Position numbers and translations under genes: made by a program
Notes under the pieces: model-generated
What the model was told of the DNA's origin: nothing
The model's database searches: none
What the model saw: only the letters and a program-made list of their open reading frames with translations
In this document: positions 45,844 through 57,709 of the stretch, piece after piece
Numbering within the stretch: the stretch's first letter is position 1
How the letters are laid out: every line of letters starts with the position of its first letter
Origin: Siphonodentalium dalli
Taxonomy: Eukaryota; Mollusca; Scaphopoda; Gadilida; Siphonodentaliidae
DNA length: 64,000 nt
Assembly (NCBI GenBank): GCA_032622095.1
Contig: CP136069.1
Span: 87,258,958-87,322,957 of the forward strand
Direction: 5' to 3'

Positions 45844-47525
45844 AATCAGGAATACAAAATAACACAGTACGCAGACGACACGACATTCATCTTAGATGGT
45901 AGTGAAAATAGTTTACGAGAAGCTTATAAAGTATTAGACTTCTTTGCAGACATATCTGGCTTACGGATCAACCCTAGCAAATGTCAGGCGTCGTGGAGAG
46001 GATCACATACATATCGGAAAGATTGTATTTGTCCCGATCTAATCTAAACTTTTCTCCTACCTTCGATTTATTGGGTATTCAGTTCAATACAGACCTAGGC
46101 AAGATGAGTCACAACTATGATAAAAAATTAGTGGATATAAACCGTACGATCGAAACATGGAAACATAGACTATTAACACCAATCGGAAGAATAACAGTGA
46201 TCAAATCTCTTATACTACCTAAACTTACGCACCTATTCATAGCATTACCAGATCCTGGAAACGCATTTATTAAACAGCTCAAATCACTTCTTTACAAATT
46301 TTTTTGGAACTCGAATAGGGACAGAATAAAAAGAAAGCTCATTTGTCAAGAATATCAAAATGGCGGCTTGAAAATGGTAGATATCAGAAACTTTATAATG
46401 TCAATGAAAATAACATGGGTTAGACGTCTTATGACAATGAACTCAAAATGAATCCCTTTAACTGATCTCCCTGTTGCCGATGACTCACTATTTCTTTTTT
46501 ATGACAGCATGTACTTGCGAAACTATTCCAAAAATATATTAAATCCATTCTGGCGTGATGTACTCACAGCATGGAGCTATTTCAGTGAGAAGAATGAGTC
46601 AAACGGAAATATATGTACATGGGTCTTATGGAATAATCCAAACATAAAGCTGCACGACAAAATTATCAACTTCGCTACATGGAGAAGACATGGCATATTT
46701 TTTATCAATGACTTGATACATACAAATGGTAAATTCCACACACCCGAAAGTCTTTACGCTTCTTTTAATGTATCCACTGACTTCATCAACCTGAACGCAA
46801 TTTGCAGACAAATTAATTCACTAGCCAAAAAATATAAGAAAACTTTAACTCGTTGTACAAATCCCATACAACCCAGCAATATGGTTCCACTTTTGCGAAA
46901 TTCAAAGGGTGGGCAAGACTTCTATAAAATTTTGAATGCTATGAAATTTCCCCCTAAGCCCCAAAGCAAATGGACAATTGAAATTGGGGTGCCAGAAATG
47001 GACTGGACAATTTTCAACCGCTTACCTTTCTCCACGACGCCTGATACAAAGCTTCAGTGGTTACAGTTCAGTATTAATTCTAGGATATTATCAACAAATA
47101 GATTTCTTAAAATAATAAAAGTAAGATCTGATGACCAGTGCAATGGATGCAGAAATAATAATGAGAACATCTCACATATATTCTGGGACTGCGCATGCGT
47201 ACAACAATTCCTAGGTGAGCTTAACGATTGGTCAACCAAAAATAACCTTAATCTCAAATATTCGAAAAAGATAATTATTCTTGGTTCTCCACCAACAGAA
47301 GGAAATTATACCACCAATTTGTTTTGGCTGCTTGTCAAACAATACATATATCGAACTAAATTCAACCCAGACATGCTATCCGTCAATGCTTTTATAACAG
47401 CCCTCAAATACAGGTATAGATGTGACAAATTCAATGCTCGTTGTAATATGAAAATTGCAGAATTTGAGAAAAACTGGTTTCAGATAGAAAGCGCTATAAA
47501 TAAAAATAAAGCAAAGATTTCTTGA
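45844..47525 (+). pseudogene. 5'-truncated L1-like LINE reverse transcriptase
   Basis: The frame opens inside the RT palm: YKITQYADDTTFILDGSENS (motif C). A frameshift near 45980-46020 follows. Then DLLGIQFNTDLGK and LTPIGRITVIKSLILPKL appear (thumb and L1-type connector), then KFFWNSNRDRIKRK and an in-frame TGA at 46449-46451. The same frame continues to 47525, including a C-terminal C..C....HIF..C zinc motif. An A-rich tail follows at about 47630-47690. It sits in sense orientation in TDP2 intron 1 and is inactive. Confidence 0.85.
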
Positions 47526-47865
47526 TATATACTCATCAAACTCGCGGTTTTTCCTTTGAGAATTATGTTTCAGTTCTACATCTTACTCTCTTCAATTAAC
47601 TCCTTTTGCTAAATTTAACAAAAAACATAATTTTTAAATGAAAAAAAAAACCAGTAAATTTTACTCCTTGCTCAATTTTTTTTTTTATGAATTTGTTTTC
47701 AATTTTCAATTAAAATTTTGAAAAATAAATTAAATAAAACTTTATACAGATATTCTCAAAATAAGTGTCTAATTTTCCAACATTGCAACATGGTGAGAAT
47801 GCCACTGTAACGAGGCACCTGCTATGGCTACTTAGAAAATTCTAATAACTATATTTATATTTTAG

Positions 47866-47966
47866 AGAGGTCTGAATGCATATCTTGAGTCTGAACATGC
47901 GACTGGAGAGACTCCTAAGAAGAAACGTAAAAGCAATGATACGTCACAAGAAACAACTTCTATGGG
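47866..47966 (+). CDS. TDP2: TDP2 exon 2 (end of UBA-like domain, NLS-like linker)
   Basis: Acceptor TTTTAG then RGLNAYLESEHATGETPKKK, RKSNDTSQETTSM and donor GGTATGG. The entry phase 0 fits exon 1 and the exit phase 2 fits exon 3. RGLNAYLE continues the UBA-like helix started in exon 1. PKKKRK (residues 67-72 of the joined protein) is a consensus monopartite nuclear-localisation signal, consistent with a nuclear repair role. The acceptor two bases downstream (AGAG) would break the frame. Confidence 0.85.
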
Positions 47967-48019
47967 GTATGGCAGCTAGTTAAGGAATAACGATTTTATA
48001 TATTAAAATGTTGTTTTAT

Positions 48020-48300
48020 CAGCTCACCTGAGACGATGTGGAGCTATAGTCATCACTACTCGTCCGTCGTCTGTCTGTCCACCAGTCCATCCATCAACAA
48101 TTCCTTGAACATCTTCTCCAGATCCATAGGACCAAATGAGTTCATATTTGGTGTGAAAATTCTCTAGGTGACTAGTATTTAGATTTGTTAAAATGATGTC
48201 ACCAAGTCAGTTAGTTACGAAGCCAGGTCCATAACTCTTTCCCTCCATAGTAATTCTTAAAACGACTTCTTCTCAAGAATCATTGGGTCTATTTATCGTG
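48020..48300 (-). repeat. Pearl-like fragment
   Basis: AGCTCACCTGAGACGATG..GGAGCTATAGTCATCACTAC and CGTCCGTCGTCTGTCTGTCC are followed by one module (CATATTTGGTG..CCATAACTCTTT). Same family as 43874-44260. Confidence 0.6.
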
Positions 48301-48999
48301 AGTGACACGTAGTGGATCAACCACACATGCTGTGCCTCAAATTTGCCTTTTATTGGCGATATAGCACTGAGAATAATTTATGTACCGGTAGCGTCACGTA
48401 GTGATCACGACGGAGATGACATGCCAACTTGACAAGACGTGTCGTGGATTGTACAATCTTGTCTGGATTCTAGCCCACAAATCCAAAATGACGTCAGAAA
48501 CCGTGTCATGACTTCTATATTTTTTGTTTTCATTGAGCTAACCAAAGAAATTGGTCTAATTGAAATTAATAGACCTAAATCACATGTGAATTCTTCGTAA
48601 GTTGTGAATTAGTTACTTTCATTTTCATCGCGATGCTTCATTCCCAATTCCACGTTTTTTGCAATCTCCACACTGTTGCTAACCGGAAGTCACGTGATAA
48701 TTTCTCCAAATTCCATACCCGCGATCTAAAAAATCACTGATGGATACAGAAAAAAATATATGACTTCCTTCACCTGCCTTAGGTATAAACACCCTTGGTG
48801 GTTGCTATTATCAAGTAACATCTTGTTGTTGGTTCTGCAACTCATGCAAAAATGTATTGTTAAGAGATAAAAACGATCTTAAAACAATATGAAACAAGGC
48901 ATAACTCCAGTAGACTTGAATTTTTGCTATGGCTGAGGCCCAAACCTGGCTGCTGAACCTTAACCCTTCCATGTCTGGAGCTTCCAGACATTTTGCGAA

Positions 49000-49175
49000 A
49001 ACACTGTGCCAATGCATTCTTTTATATATGCTGGTCTCCCACAGGGAGCCTCCCTATATAATAGAATACATTGGCCTAACAATATTTACCTTGACCTTGA
49101 AAGCCAGTGCATTCTGTTATATACATGTATGCTGGGCTCCCTGTGGGAGACTCACACATATAATCAAATGCACTG
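49000..49175. repeat. Imperfect inverted repeat
   Basis: CAATGCATTCTTTTATATATGC..GGTCTCCCACAGGGAGCC occurs twice with CTCCCTGTGGGAGAC in inverse sense. Moderately diverged; two short ORFs over it are artefacts. Confidence 0.5.
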
Positions 49176-49322
49176 GGTAAGGATCTTAATGTTGCACCAG
49201 CACAGCTCCCTGCATGAAAGGGTTAATTAAATACATGAATAAATAATCTGGTTTCAGGTTAAATAGCCTTGATAATTTAATAGTTTAACAATACCTTAAT
49301 AACCCAATTTCATAATTTTCAG

Positions 49323-49448
49323 GGCAAGTTCTAGTAGTCCCCAGGATAAAGAATTCCACCGGATTAGAGTTCTTTCATGGAACATAGATGGCCTTGACCT
49401 TGGGAACAGGAAAACCAGAACCAAGGCTGTCTGCGATATTATTAACAA
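49323..49448 (+). CDS. TDP2: TDP2 exon 3 (first catalytic motif)
   Basis: Acceptor TTTTCAG. One base completes the Gly codon from exon 2, then ASSSSPQDKEFHRIRVLSWN, IDGLDLGNRKTRTKAVCDII and donor AA/GTAAGTG in phase 2. VLSWNIDGLD is the TDP2 active-site motif with the metal-binding Asn (residue 104 of the joined protein). It opens the EEP (exonuclease-endonuclease-phosphatase) domain. The linker before it is Ser/Gln-rich as in the family. Confidence 0.92.
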
Positions 49449-49639
49449 GTAAGTGATAAAACTCAATTCTTTCTTTCAAGTCTTAAACATTTTAACACGT
49501 TCACTGCTACTGCCCATTCAATTACATGCAAAAAGTATGAGATAACACTTAGTCGGCAGTGAACTAAGGGAACGGTTGTTGCATGCAATGTTACCCTTTC
49601 ACGGTTTTTGCATGCATGCAACATTTGGGTGACTCATTG

Positions 49640-49999
49640 AACAATGTATTTTCAGCCAGCGGCCATTTTGGATTTTACTCTTTGTATGACTAAATATTTT
49701 GGCACACCTTAGTGTTTCAGCCCACCTCCCTCATCCGATCATCACCAAACATCAAATAGATCTTCGGGGTGACCTCTAGATGGGAGCCATCAATTTTTTT
49801 CCGAAATTCATTTAAAAACATGGCCGCAGCAGCCATCTTGGATTTCAAATTTTAATCTATGGGCATACCCTGCAGCCTGCATTAATTGGAGAATTGTTTT
49901 GAAAATAAACAGGCATGTTTAGAATCACCTCTAGAAAGATGGGAGCTATCGAATTTGAACAAGTTTCGATGAAAAACATGGCCACCAGCAGCAGAAACG
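49640..49999. repeat. Modules of about 170-200 bp with GCCATCTTGGATTT
   Basis: CATGACTAAAT..TTGGCACACC, AATCATCACCAAAC-like, GATGGGAGC(C/T)ATC and AACATGGCC..AGCCATCTTGGATTT repeat here. They resume at 57710-58560 after a 7.7-kb interruption, implying one original array. Confidence 0.65.
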
Positions 50000-50311
50000 T
50001 TTGTTTCCGCTAACCCGACCGACCCTATTTTAAACCCCCGACCCATGCCCGACCCTAAACTTTTTTTTGCCATTTTTTCAATTTAGGTCCTAATTCATAT
50101 CAGAACAAGATGCAAAACATTTATATATATTGACATAAGAAATTTTAGTTTACAAGAAGATTTAAGTTTAACAGTTGGAATCATACTGTAAAGTATGTTT
50201 GGCTTTATCTAGCTTTCATCTGTGAAAACTTCAAATAGTTTCAGTTCAGGTTTGTTATGATTCAGCCTTCAGACTTCAGTATTTCAATCAAATACAGTAT
50301 AGGAACATTAA

Positions 50312-50376
50312 AGGTACTCAATCCGATCAGAGGGTCCTATATTACTATTTTTTTGGCTTTGGGGGTAAAAAATATT
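50312..50376. mobile_element. TTAA MITE (copy e), left fragment
   Basis: TTAA at 50308-50311, then AGGTACTCAATCCGATCAGA to GGGGGTAAAAAATATT, where the LINE A/T tail begins. It has lost the segment between two CCGATCAGAGGGT direct repeats that is present in other copies. Confidence 0.8.
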
Positions 50377-50789
50377 ATTTTTTTTTATAATTTATTCATC
50401 TTTTTGATACAATTTCACATAATATTAACATTTGAAAAGACATAAATTTTACATACAACAATATCTAAGGAAAAACCATGTACATGATACATGTCTATTT
50501 CAAATATATTTTTACATGAGCTAAGCACAAAGCCAGTGATAGTTTTTATTGAATGAAACTTGTCATTAAGTGATCTTAGTCCTTTAATGTTTAATATTTC
50601 AGGTATATGCCTATATGTATTGTTTTTTTATTAATGTGACCATTTTATATGTTTAAATATAAGGTATTTTTGGTGAACTGTTTATTTGAGGTTGACCTGG
50701 GTTTTTTTTAAATTTTGTTTGTTTGTTTTTTTTTTATAAAAGATTATATTATGATTATGGTAGTTATATTGTGAAAAGTATTTGTAAGT

Positions 50790-53700
50790 TTAAGTATTAA
50801 TGAGGTTGAGGACACTGTTCCACTTCATTTCAACTGTTTTTTCTGAACTTTTGTTCCATTTTATTGATTGCTTTTCTAGTATATATTCCCGAGTAAGGTA
50901 ACTTACAAGTGATTTTATTGTTAAGTTATTTTGTTTACATCTTGTTATATAAATATAACGCTTTGTCAACAGGATTAGATTGTTAATTGCTAAATAATTG
51001 TCCTTTGCTTCAATTCCAAAAATGATTTCATATGTTGACAATGTTGATTGTTTGTTGAAAGCAACATTTAACATATTTGTGATGTATTGCCATAAAGGCT
51101 GTATTTTGCAACATTTTGCTAAAAGATGTTCAATACTTTCAGTTTCTATTTCACAGAAAGAGCATTTATTACTTGTTTTTATCTTACATTTTTCTAGGAA
51201 AGTATTTGTGACTAATTTATTATGATTTATTTGAAATTGGAAGGCTTGTAGTTTCGTGCATTTGGTTATTTTAAAACATCTATTATATATGTTTTCCCAG
51301 TCTATCTGCATATTTTCTAACTTTCTTTGCCATCCAAATTGGGCACATGGTTTATTTGGTATCAATGTTTCGACAAATTTCCAGTATATGTATTGGTTTA
51401 ACTTATCTTCTTTTTTTATATTTTGTTGGATCTTAGTTTTTCTTATTAATTCTAATTTACTCGATGAGTCTTTTATTTCTTTTCTCCATTTTAGTGGTAT
51501 GGCAGATATTATTCCTTGTAATATTAGATAATTTACTTTTAATCCATATTTTAAAAATATTTCTTCTGTATTCATGAATGTATTATCTTCCCTTAATATA
51601 TCATTAATGAAAAGGACTTGTTTATTTATCCATGTCCTATAATAGATTGGCTTTTGGTTGATTTTCAAGTGTTGGTTATGGAAGAGGGGTTGGGACTTAA
51701 AATCATCATCATTTGATGGTTCTGTATTTAGTTGAGCATACGCTGTAAATACTTCTTTCCAAAAAGGGTTGAATTTTTTAGCTATCTGTATTAGGCTGTT
51801 TTTATTTAGGTTAAGCATTGCTGTTCCTCCAAATGTTTCCATATTCTCTATTAAAATTAGTTTCCATTCTGAAAAATTAAGTGGGTCTAGTACTTTTTTA
51901 AGCCATGTAACTTTTAATGATTTTGAGAAACATTTAAGATCTGGAATTTTAAGATCACCATTTTGAGTATTTTGAACCAGAGTATCTCTCTTTATTCTGT
52001 CTTTTTTTCCATTCCAAAAGAATTGAAACAACAAGCCTTGCATTTCCTTCAAAAAATTATTTTGTGGGTCTGGAAGTACCGTCATGATTTGAACAATGAG
52101 TGGAAATAGTAGGGTTTTAATGACCGTTACTTTACCAATGTGAGACAGTGTCCTCAATGCCCAATGCTTTAATATATTTTTCATACTTTCTTTTTTTGAT
52201 TCCCAATTTTCTTGTATTAAAAGGGGGTCTTCTAAATTGAATATTATACCCAATGTTTTAAATTTTCCCTTTAAATTCCAATTTAATTTTTGTTTTGTTT
52301 TTAATGTTTGTGTATAACCTCTCAGTGTTCCAATCCACACCGCTTCTGTTTTGTCAAAATTGGCTTTTAATCCAGATACCTTTTGGAAAGCATTGATTAA
52401 GTTAATGGTTCCATCGAGAGAGGATTGACTACCGTCTAGCCATATTACAGAGTCATCTGCATATTGACTTATTTTATATTCTCTGTTTTTTATTTTTACT
52501 CCTGTTATGTCATTTTCTAACTTTAATGCAGCAGAGAAGGGTTCTAAACATAAAATAAATAGATATGGTGATAATGGGTCACCTTGTCTTACTCCCCTTT
52601 CTATATTAAATGATTGTGATAGGTGTCCATTGTTAATTATTACACTATTTGCATCATTGTATAGAGTTTTCACCCAGTTGCACATGGACTCACCAAAACC
52701 AAAAAATGTTAATGTTTTCTGAATAAAATTCCAATTAATCGAATCAAATGCCTTCTCATAATCCAACAGCAGCATCAGGCCAGGGACGTTTTGTTTTTCA
52801 CATTCCGTGATTAAGTCATATGTCAGTCTTGTACATTCCCCAATAAAGCGACCTTTAATAAAGCCTTTTTGTGTATCACTAATCATTGAGTTGATTTTTG
52901 ATTTTATTCTTTTCGCAATGACAGAGGCTGCTAGTTTATAATCTACATTTAAAAGTGTGATTGGCCTCAGATTTTTTATACGTGATTTGTCTTTGCCTGG
53001 TTTTGGCAAACAGGTTATCATACCTTGTCGTTGTGTCACAGACATTGAACCTTTTCTATATGCATCATTTATGGAGTTTAGTACAAATGGTGAAATGTCT
53101 TTCCAGAAAAATTAAAAAAATTCGGCTGTATACCCGTCAACACCTGGTGATTTATTGTTTTTCATTGATTTTAGAGTTGTAAGTAGTTCGTGATCACTCA
53201 CTAGACCTTCGCAGCTATGCGTTTCAGTTTTTGTTTCTAAAAAGGGGTTATTTTTATTTAGAAATTTTTCATATTTACTTTCGTCTTGTATTTCTTCGTT
53301 ATTTTTATATAAAGATTTATAAAACTTTTTTTGTTCTTCTATTATATCTTTTATATTGGTCGCTATGGTGTTATCCTCTCTAATAACTTTTGGTATAAGT
53401 TTTTCACAATAGTTTCTTTTTTCTAAATATGAGAAATATTTTGTGTTTTTCTCTCCCTCTGCATACCATTGTGCTTTTGCTCTGGTTACTAAGCCTTTGA
53501 CTAGGTTAAGTCTTATGAGAGTAAGTTCAGTTTCTAATTGTTCTATTTTCTCTTTGTATATTTCTTGTTTTGTCTCATCAAATTTCTTCTGATTTTCCAG
53601 CATTTCCACCTCTAATTGTTTTTGTTTATCAATCTGAACCTTATTTTTATTTGTTGAGTAGGCAATTGTTTTTCCCCTAATTTCTAATTTGATCATTTCC

Positions 53701-54221
53701 CATAACATTTGGTCATCAATTGTATAGTTAGTTGAATTTTGTTTTATTTCTGTATATTGGTCAACTGTTTTTATGATAGTTGCTTTTATTTGTTCTACAT
53801 ATACTGTATCATTTAAAAGTGAATTATTAAATTTCCAAGTTCCTTTTCCTCTTTGTTGTTCATTAAATTTTAGCCCTAGGTTTATAGGAGCATGGTCTGA
53901 TTTATATTTTGTACATATATTTGGGTTTTCTACAAAGGGTTCCAAATCTTTACTTATTAGGAAATAGTCTAGTCGGCTGCATTTTTTATTTGGTCCGTAC
54001 CAAGTAAATCTAGTTTTGTTTGGATTAAATTTTCTCCATATATCGATTAATTCAAATTCTGACATTATATTTGTTATTGTTTCCTTGTTTTTTGGGTTAT
54101 TTTGTCGACTGTAGTTATATGTATCTATTTCGTAATTTTGTACAACATTCCAATCACCTACCCAGAGTGTTGACAGGTTTCCAATTTCTATAACCTTTGT
54201 TTTTATGTTTACCCATACCAT
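50790..54221 (-). pseudogene. L1-like ORF2: endonuclease C-terminus and reverse transcriptase
   Basis: On the minus strand this is a single reading frame with one stop (TAA at 53114-53112). Upstream part (53112-54221): endonuclease motifs STLWVGDWNVV, RFTWYGPNKKCSRLDYFLIS and SDHAP, then a coiled-coil-like linker and SPGVDGYTAEFF. Downstream part (50790-53045): NLRPITLLNVDYKLAASVI, LLLDYEKAFDSINWNF (motif A), GVRQGDPLSPYLFILC (motif B), SQYADDSVIWLDGS (motif C), and a C-terminal CSFCEIETESIEHLLAKC zinc motif. The layout is typical of L1/Tx1-type ORF2. Only the one stop interrupts 3.4 kb, so the copy is fairly young. Confidence 0.92.
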
Positions 54222-55545
54222 GTATGGTAAACATAGTGTCGTTGTCCGGATTGACCACTCGTCGTGCGTCCGTCCGTCCGTCTGTCCGTCCGTCCGTCTG
54301 TCTGTCCGTCCGTAGACACTTTACGTGTAATGCGATAACTCAAACATTTTTTACCTGATCAAAACCAAATTTTGTATATGGGGTTTTCAGCCCAAAATAC
54401 AGATCGAGTTCGAATATGGGTTTGATCCGACTTTTTTTGACAGAGTTATGGCCCTTTTTCGACTTAGAATTAATGAATTCTGCCATAACTCAAACATTTT
54501 TTATCTGATCGGAACCAAATTTGGTATGTGAGTTTCTCGACCCAAAATACAGATCGAGTTCGAATATGGGTTTGATAGGAGTTTTTTTTTTATGGAGTTA
54601 TGGCCCTTTTTCGACTTAGAATTCATGAATTCTGCCATAACTCAAACATTTTTTATCTGATTGGAACCAAATTTGGTGTATGAGTTTCTCAGACCAACAT
54701 ACAGATTGATTTCGAATATGGGTTTGATCGGATTTTTTTTAATGGTGTTATGGTCCTTTGACATATGATTCACACATACATGTACTTCGATAAATCAACC
54801 ATTTTTCATCTGATAGGAACCAAATTTGGTATGTGAGTTTCTCAACTCAAAATACAGAACGAGTTTGAATATGGGTTAGATCCAATTTGTTATACCAGAG
54901 ATATGGCCCTTTTTAAACTAAGAATTATCCAGATTATAACCCAAGTAACTTACAATTAATGAATACCTGCTTCTCTGTGAGCAAGATAAAAGACAATATA
55001 GTTTATTGCTTTGAGAGTTATTTATAGCCCTCATATGTTAGGTCTGTATATGTTAAAGAGACACAGTGAATTATTGGATAAATTGATTTAGCTATCTTTT
55101 TAACCACAACTTAGCCAGGTGAATTTATTTAACTAGACCAATGGAGCTCTCTAAGTCCTTGGATGATGGGACTACATTGGATCAAACAGGGCAGAGATAG
55201 GTGATTTAACCCCTTTTACCCATTCCATGTCTTTTAACCTTTTCCATTAAATAAATAATTATATTATTTTGATATCTCACATGGCAATTTGCAACAACAT
55301 GAATAGAACTGCTCACACCATGATAGTGGTGACAGGCTCTAGAGTTTAGATGTTATATTAACCCTTCTATATTGACTCATACATTCCAATAATTTGTGTT
55401 ATTACTGGTTATTATGTACATTTGTCATATACTACTTTAGATCATAACAGTATACTCTATAATTCAACATTAAAAGATTATGATTCTGATCTTAACAATT
55501 TACTATCGCCAAGGAATGGGTTAAACATCTGCCGATCGTGATCGG
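54216..55545 (-). mobile_element. Pearl-like insert splitting the LINE endonuclease
   Basis: A terminal hairpin (GTTTACCCATACCATGTATGGTAAAC, 54219 on) is followed by a (CCGT)n tract at about 54262-54312. About four 150-bp modules follow near 54332, 54482, 54634 and 54790 with ATAACTCAAACATTTTTTA, ACCAAATTTGGTATGTGAG and GTTATGGCCCTTTTTCGAC. The LINE frame is cut between ..AFFENI and KTKVIEIGN.., so this insert is younger than the LINE. Confidence 0.7.
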
Positions 55546-55923
55546 CCTCTCGTTATATTTTCAAAGAAAGCTGTGTCCTCTTTATTTGGGCCATAAAGTG
55601 CTATTAAGGTCAATCTTTGATTTTGAATAGTAATGTCTAAAATAATATACTTTCCTCCCATGTCTGTCTGTTGGCTGTGGATTTTTGAATTCGAAGGAGT
55701 TTTTAAAACCAATGGCCACCCCCCTGCTGCTGCTATTGTAGGATGAAAAAACCATTTCATTACCCCATTCGTGCTTCCAATTTATTTCAGTTTGCGGTGT
55801 GGAATGTGTGTCAACGAAGATACTTATATCATATTTATTTCTAAATATATTAAAAAAATCTTTTCTTTTTGTGTAATCAGATGCCAAACCTCTACAGTTC
55901 ACCATACCTATATTGACTACCAT
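55546..55923 (-). pseudogene. L1-like ORF2: N-terminal endonuclease fragment
   Basis: Starts MVVNIGMVNCRGLASDYTKR on the minus strand, with ISIFVDTHS and SRGVAIGFKNSFEF typical of LINE EEP endonucleases. A frameshift at an A-run near 55685 moves the frame to IHSQQTDMGGKYIILDI and LIALYGPNKEDTAFFENI, up to the nested insert. Confidence 0.85.
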
Positions 55924-56259
55924 TCTTTGTTTTTATTTTTCTTGATTGTGCTTTGTTTTAAAAATAGTTGCAAAATTGTTTTCAGTATTTTTATTTTCCC
56001 ACCCCCCACAGCATAATGCAAATATTTATACAGTGTAATAACTGTATGTTTTTGTTTAATCATATTTGATTTTTCACCCGGTGGTGACTTTTCACGCTCT
56101 ACGATAGTGTTTAAAATATATTAATAACGTGTTAAGTTACGCTATAATATGTTTTTTGATATCTTAAGATATTTTCAAACATTCATGTTTTCCATTCACC
56201 TGTTTGATCTACTAACTAATAACGATAAGCAATAAGCTATTTTAAAACTGTTTTTTCAA
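55924..56259 (-). other. LINE 5' region
   Basis: AT-rich sequence upstream of the endonuclease start on the minus strand. No ORF1 or zinc-knuckle protein is seen, so the LINE is either ORF1-less or 5'-truncated. Confidence 0.4.
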
Positions 56260-56738
56260 CAGATTCCAACAACAACAATCCGATCAGAGGGTCCTATATT
56301 ACTATTTCTTTGGCTTTGGGGGTAAAAAATAATTGATTCGAGTCGAGGAACCTACCAATCAACACTCAGGGTGATCAGATATCGATATTTGAAGTTTCGT
56401 TATTTCTATTCTTTCTGGCCCAGAACACAGTCAAAATTGCGTTATTATTACCACTTAATTATAGAGTTATCCATCCTTGTATGTTTGAATAGTGTTTTGG
56501 TGTACACATCTTGAGCAGATTACAAAGTGAAGGGCAATTATTAGTACTCATCTCGAGAAAATAACAATTTTCAAAAATCAATATCTTATAACTCTGAGCT
56601 TTGTTTGATGGGTTCCTCGACTCGAATCAAATATTTTTTACCCCCAAAGCCAAAGAAATAGTAATATAGGACCCTCTGATCGGATTGTTGTTGTTGGAAT
56701 CTGTTGAGATGGGAACCCTCTGATCGGATTGAGTACCT
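56260..56738. mobile_element. TTAA MITE (copy e), right fragment
   Basis: CAACAGATTCCAACAACAAC through to CGGATTGAGTACCT, then TTAA at 56739-56742. Together with 50312-50376 it is one MITE split by the LINE. Confidence 0.85.
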
Positions 56739-56742
56739 TTAA

Positions 56743-57690
56743 CAATTTGATCGAATCAACCTGGTTATCAGGTGGGATCTCATAATACCAAATGAAAAAT
56801 TAACATAGAGATTAGTACTATAAATAGTAAATACTAACTAAATAGACATTGTTTCTGTACTACATGTAGTATATTATGTATGTGTCTCACTTGAATTTTA
56901 TAAAATAGCCTATTATATGAATTAGAGTGATAATGGTAAGTCTCATTTCAAGCAGGATAAGCATAATCCATTGAACCAAACGATATCTGACAATAAGTTA
57001 TAAGAATTTCCAATCCATACATATATAAAAATTTCCAAAGTTATGCTTGAGAAACTTGATCAAATTGACCTCTCAGTAAAATTCAAAATACTGACTCAAA
57101 GTGCCCTAGATTAGCTCTAAATGCAATGGATTTTCAAACATTTTCCAGGGGGAGAACCCCCACCATCAGCAGGGGGTCACCCCTCCCAAACCTTCCTCCG
57201 CTCAGGCCTTCAGGTTATGTCTTTGGCATATCATTGCCCAAAAACAGGTGTCCCCAAAAAATACCTAGATCCTTCACCGAATGCGGAGGAGAAGGTGGGG
57301 TTGTGAAGCCATCATTAAGAGATTGGTACAAGAGGGTCACTCCAATATGTGACAGTGCAGTGGTGCTGGATTGACTCCAGTTGTCGCCAGACCATATGGG
57401 AAATATTAGGATTAAAGACTATATTAGTATATAGACTAGTATACAGTGTTCATGCTGTGGTGAGCAAATGTCGCAAATTGCGAAAGAAAAACAAAAGTAG
57501 TATATATGTAAATATTGAAGCATATGTTAGATTGAATTGGAGTTTTTAGTTCCTCTGTCATTTGGGTTAACCTCATTGGGGCTAAGAAGTGCATAGTTTG
57601 GGTTATTGACAAGTATTATACAGTTATTTTTAAAGATACTGAAAAAAAAAGAAGTTAAGCCTACCTACCTACCCTAATTTTGTTCAACTC
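56743..57690. other. No gene seen
   Basis: Contains a short CAGGGGGAGAACCCCCACC-type repeat tract near 57150-57190. Short ORFs here lack family signal. Confidence 0.4.
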
Positions 57691-57709
57691 GTTAGCGGAA
57701 ACAAATGTA

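Larger units (their letters stand above)
34235..47865 (+). other. TDP2 intron 1 (13.6 kb)
   Basis: Bounded by GTAAGA and TATTTTAG. It contains hAT-like and hairpin MITEs, pearl-like elements, a GC-rich ORF cluster and a LINE fragment, listed separately. Confidence 0.8.
47967..49322 (+). other. TDP2 intron 2
   Basis: It contains a pearl-like fragment (48020-48300), an inverted repeat (about 49000-49175) and AT-rich spacer. No gene is seen. Confidence 0.6.
50377..56259 (-). mobile_element. L1-like LINE inserted in MITE copy e
   Basis: The 3' tail (T-run on the + strand) abuts the MITE at about 50377 and the 5' end is near 56259. It carries an endonuclease-RT ORF in three pieces on the minus strand. 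About 330 bp lies upstream without a recognisable ORF1. It is interrupted by the insertion at 54216-55545. MITE sequence is duplicated on both sides of the LINE. Confidence 0.85.
50000..57705. mobile_element. 7.7-kb composite bounded by 15-bp inverted repeats
   Basis: TTTGTTTCCGCTAAC at 50000-50014 is the exact complement of 57691-57705. Inside are CCCGACCGACC-type (left) and CCTACCTACC (right) tracts. The flanking sequence on both sides is the same module family, so the composite lies within a pre-existing array. The interior is a TTAA MITE split by a LINE. No transposase or target duplication is seen. Confidence 0.5.
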
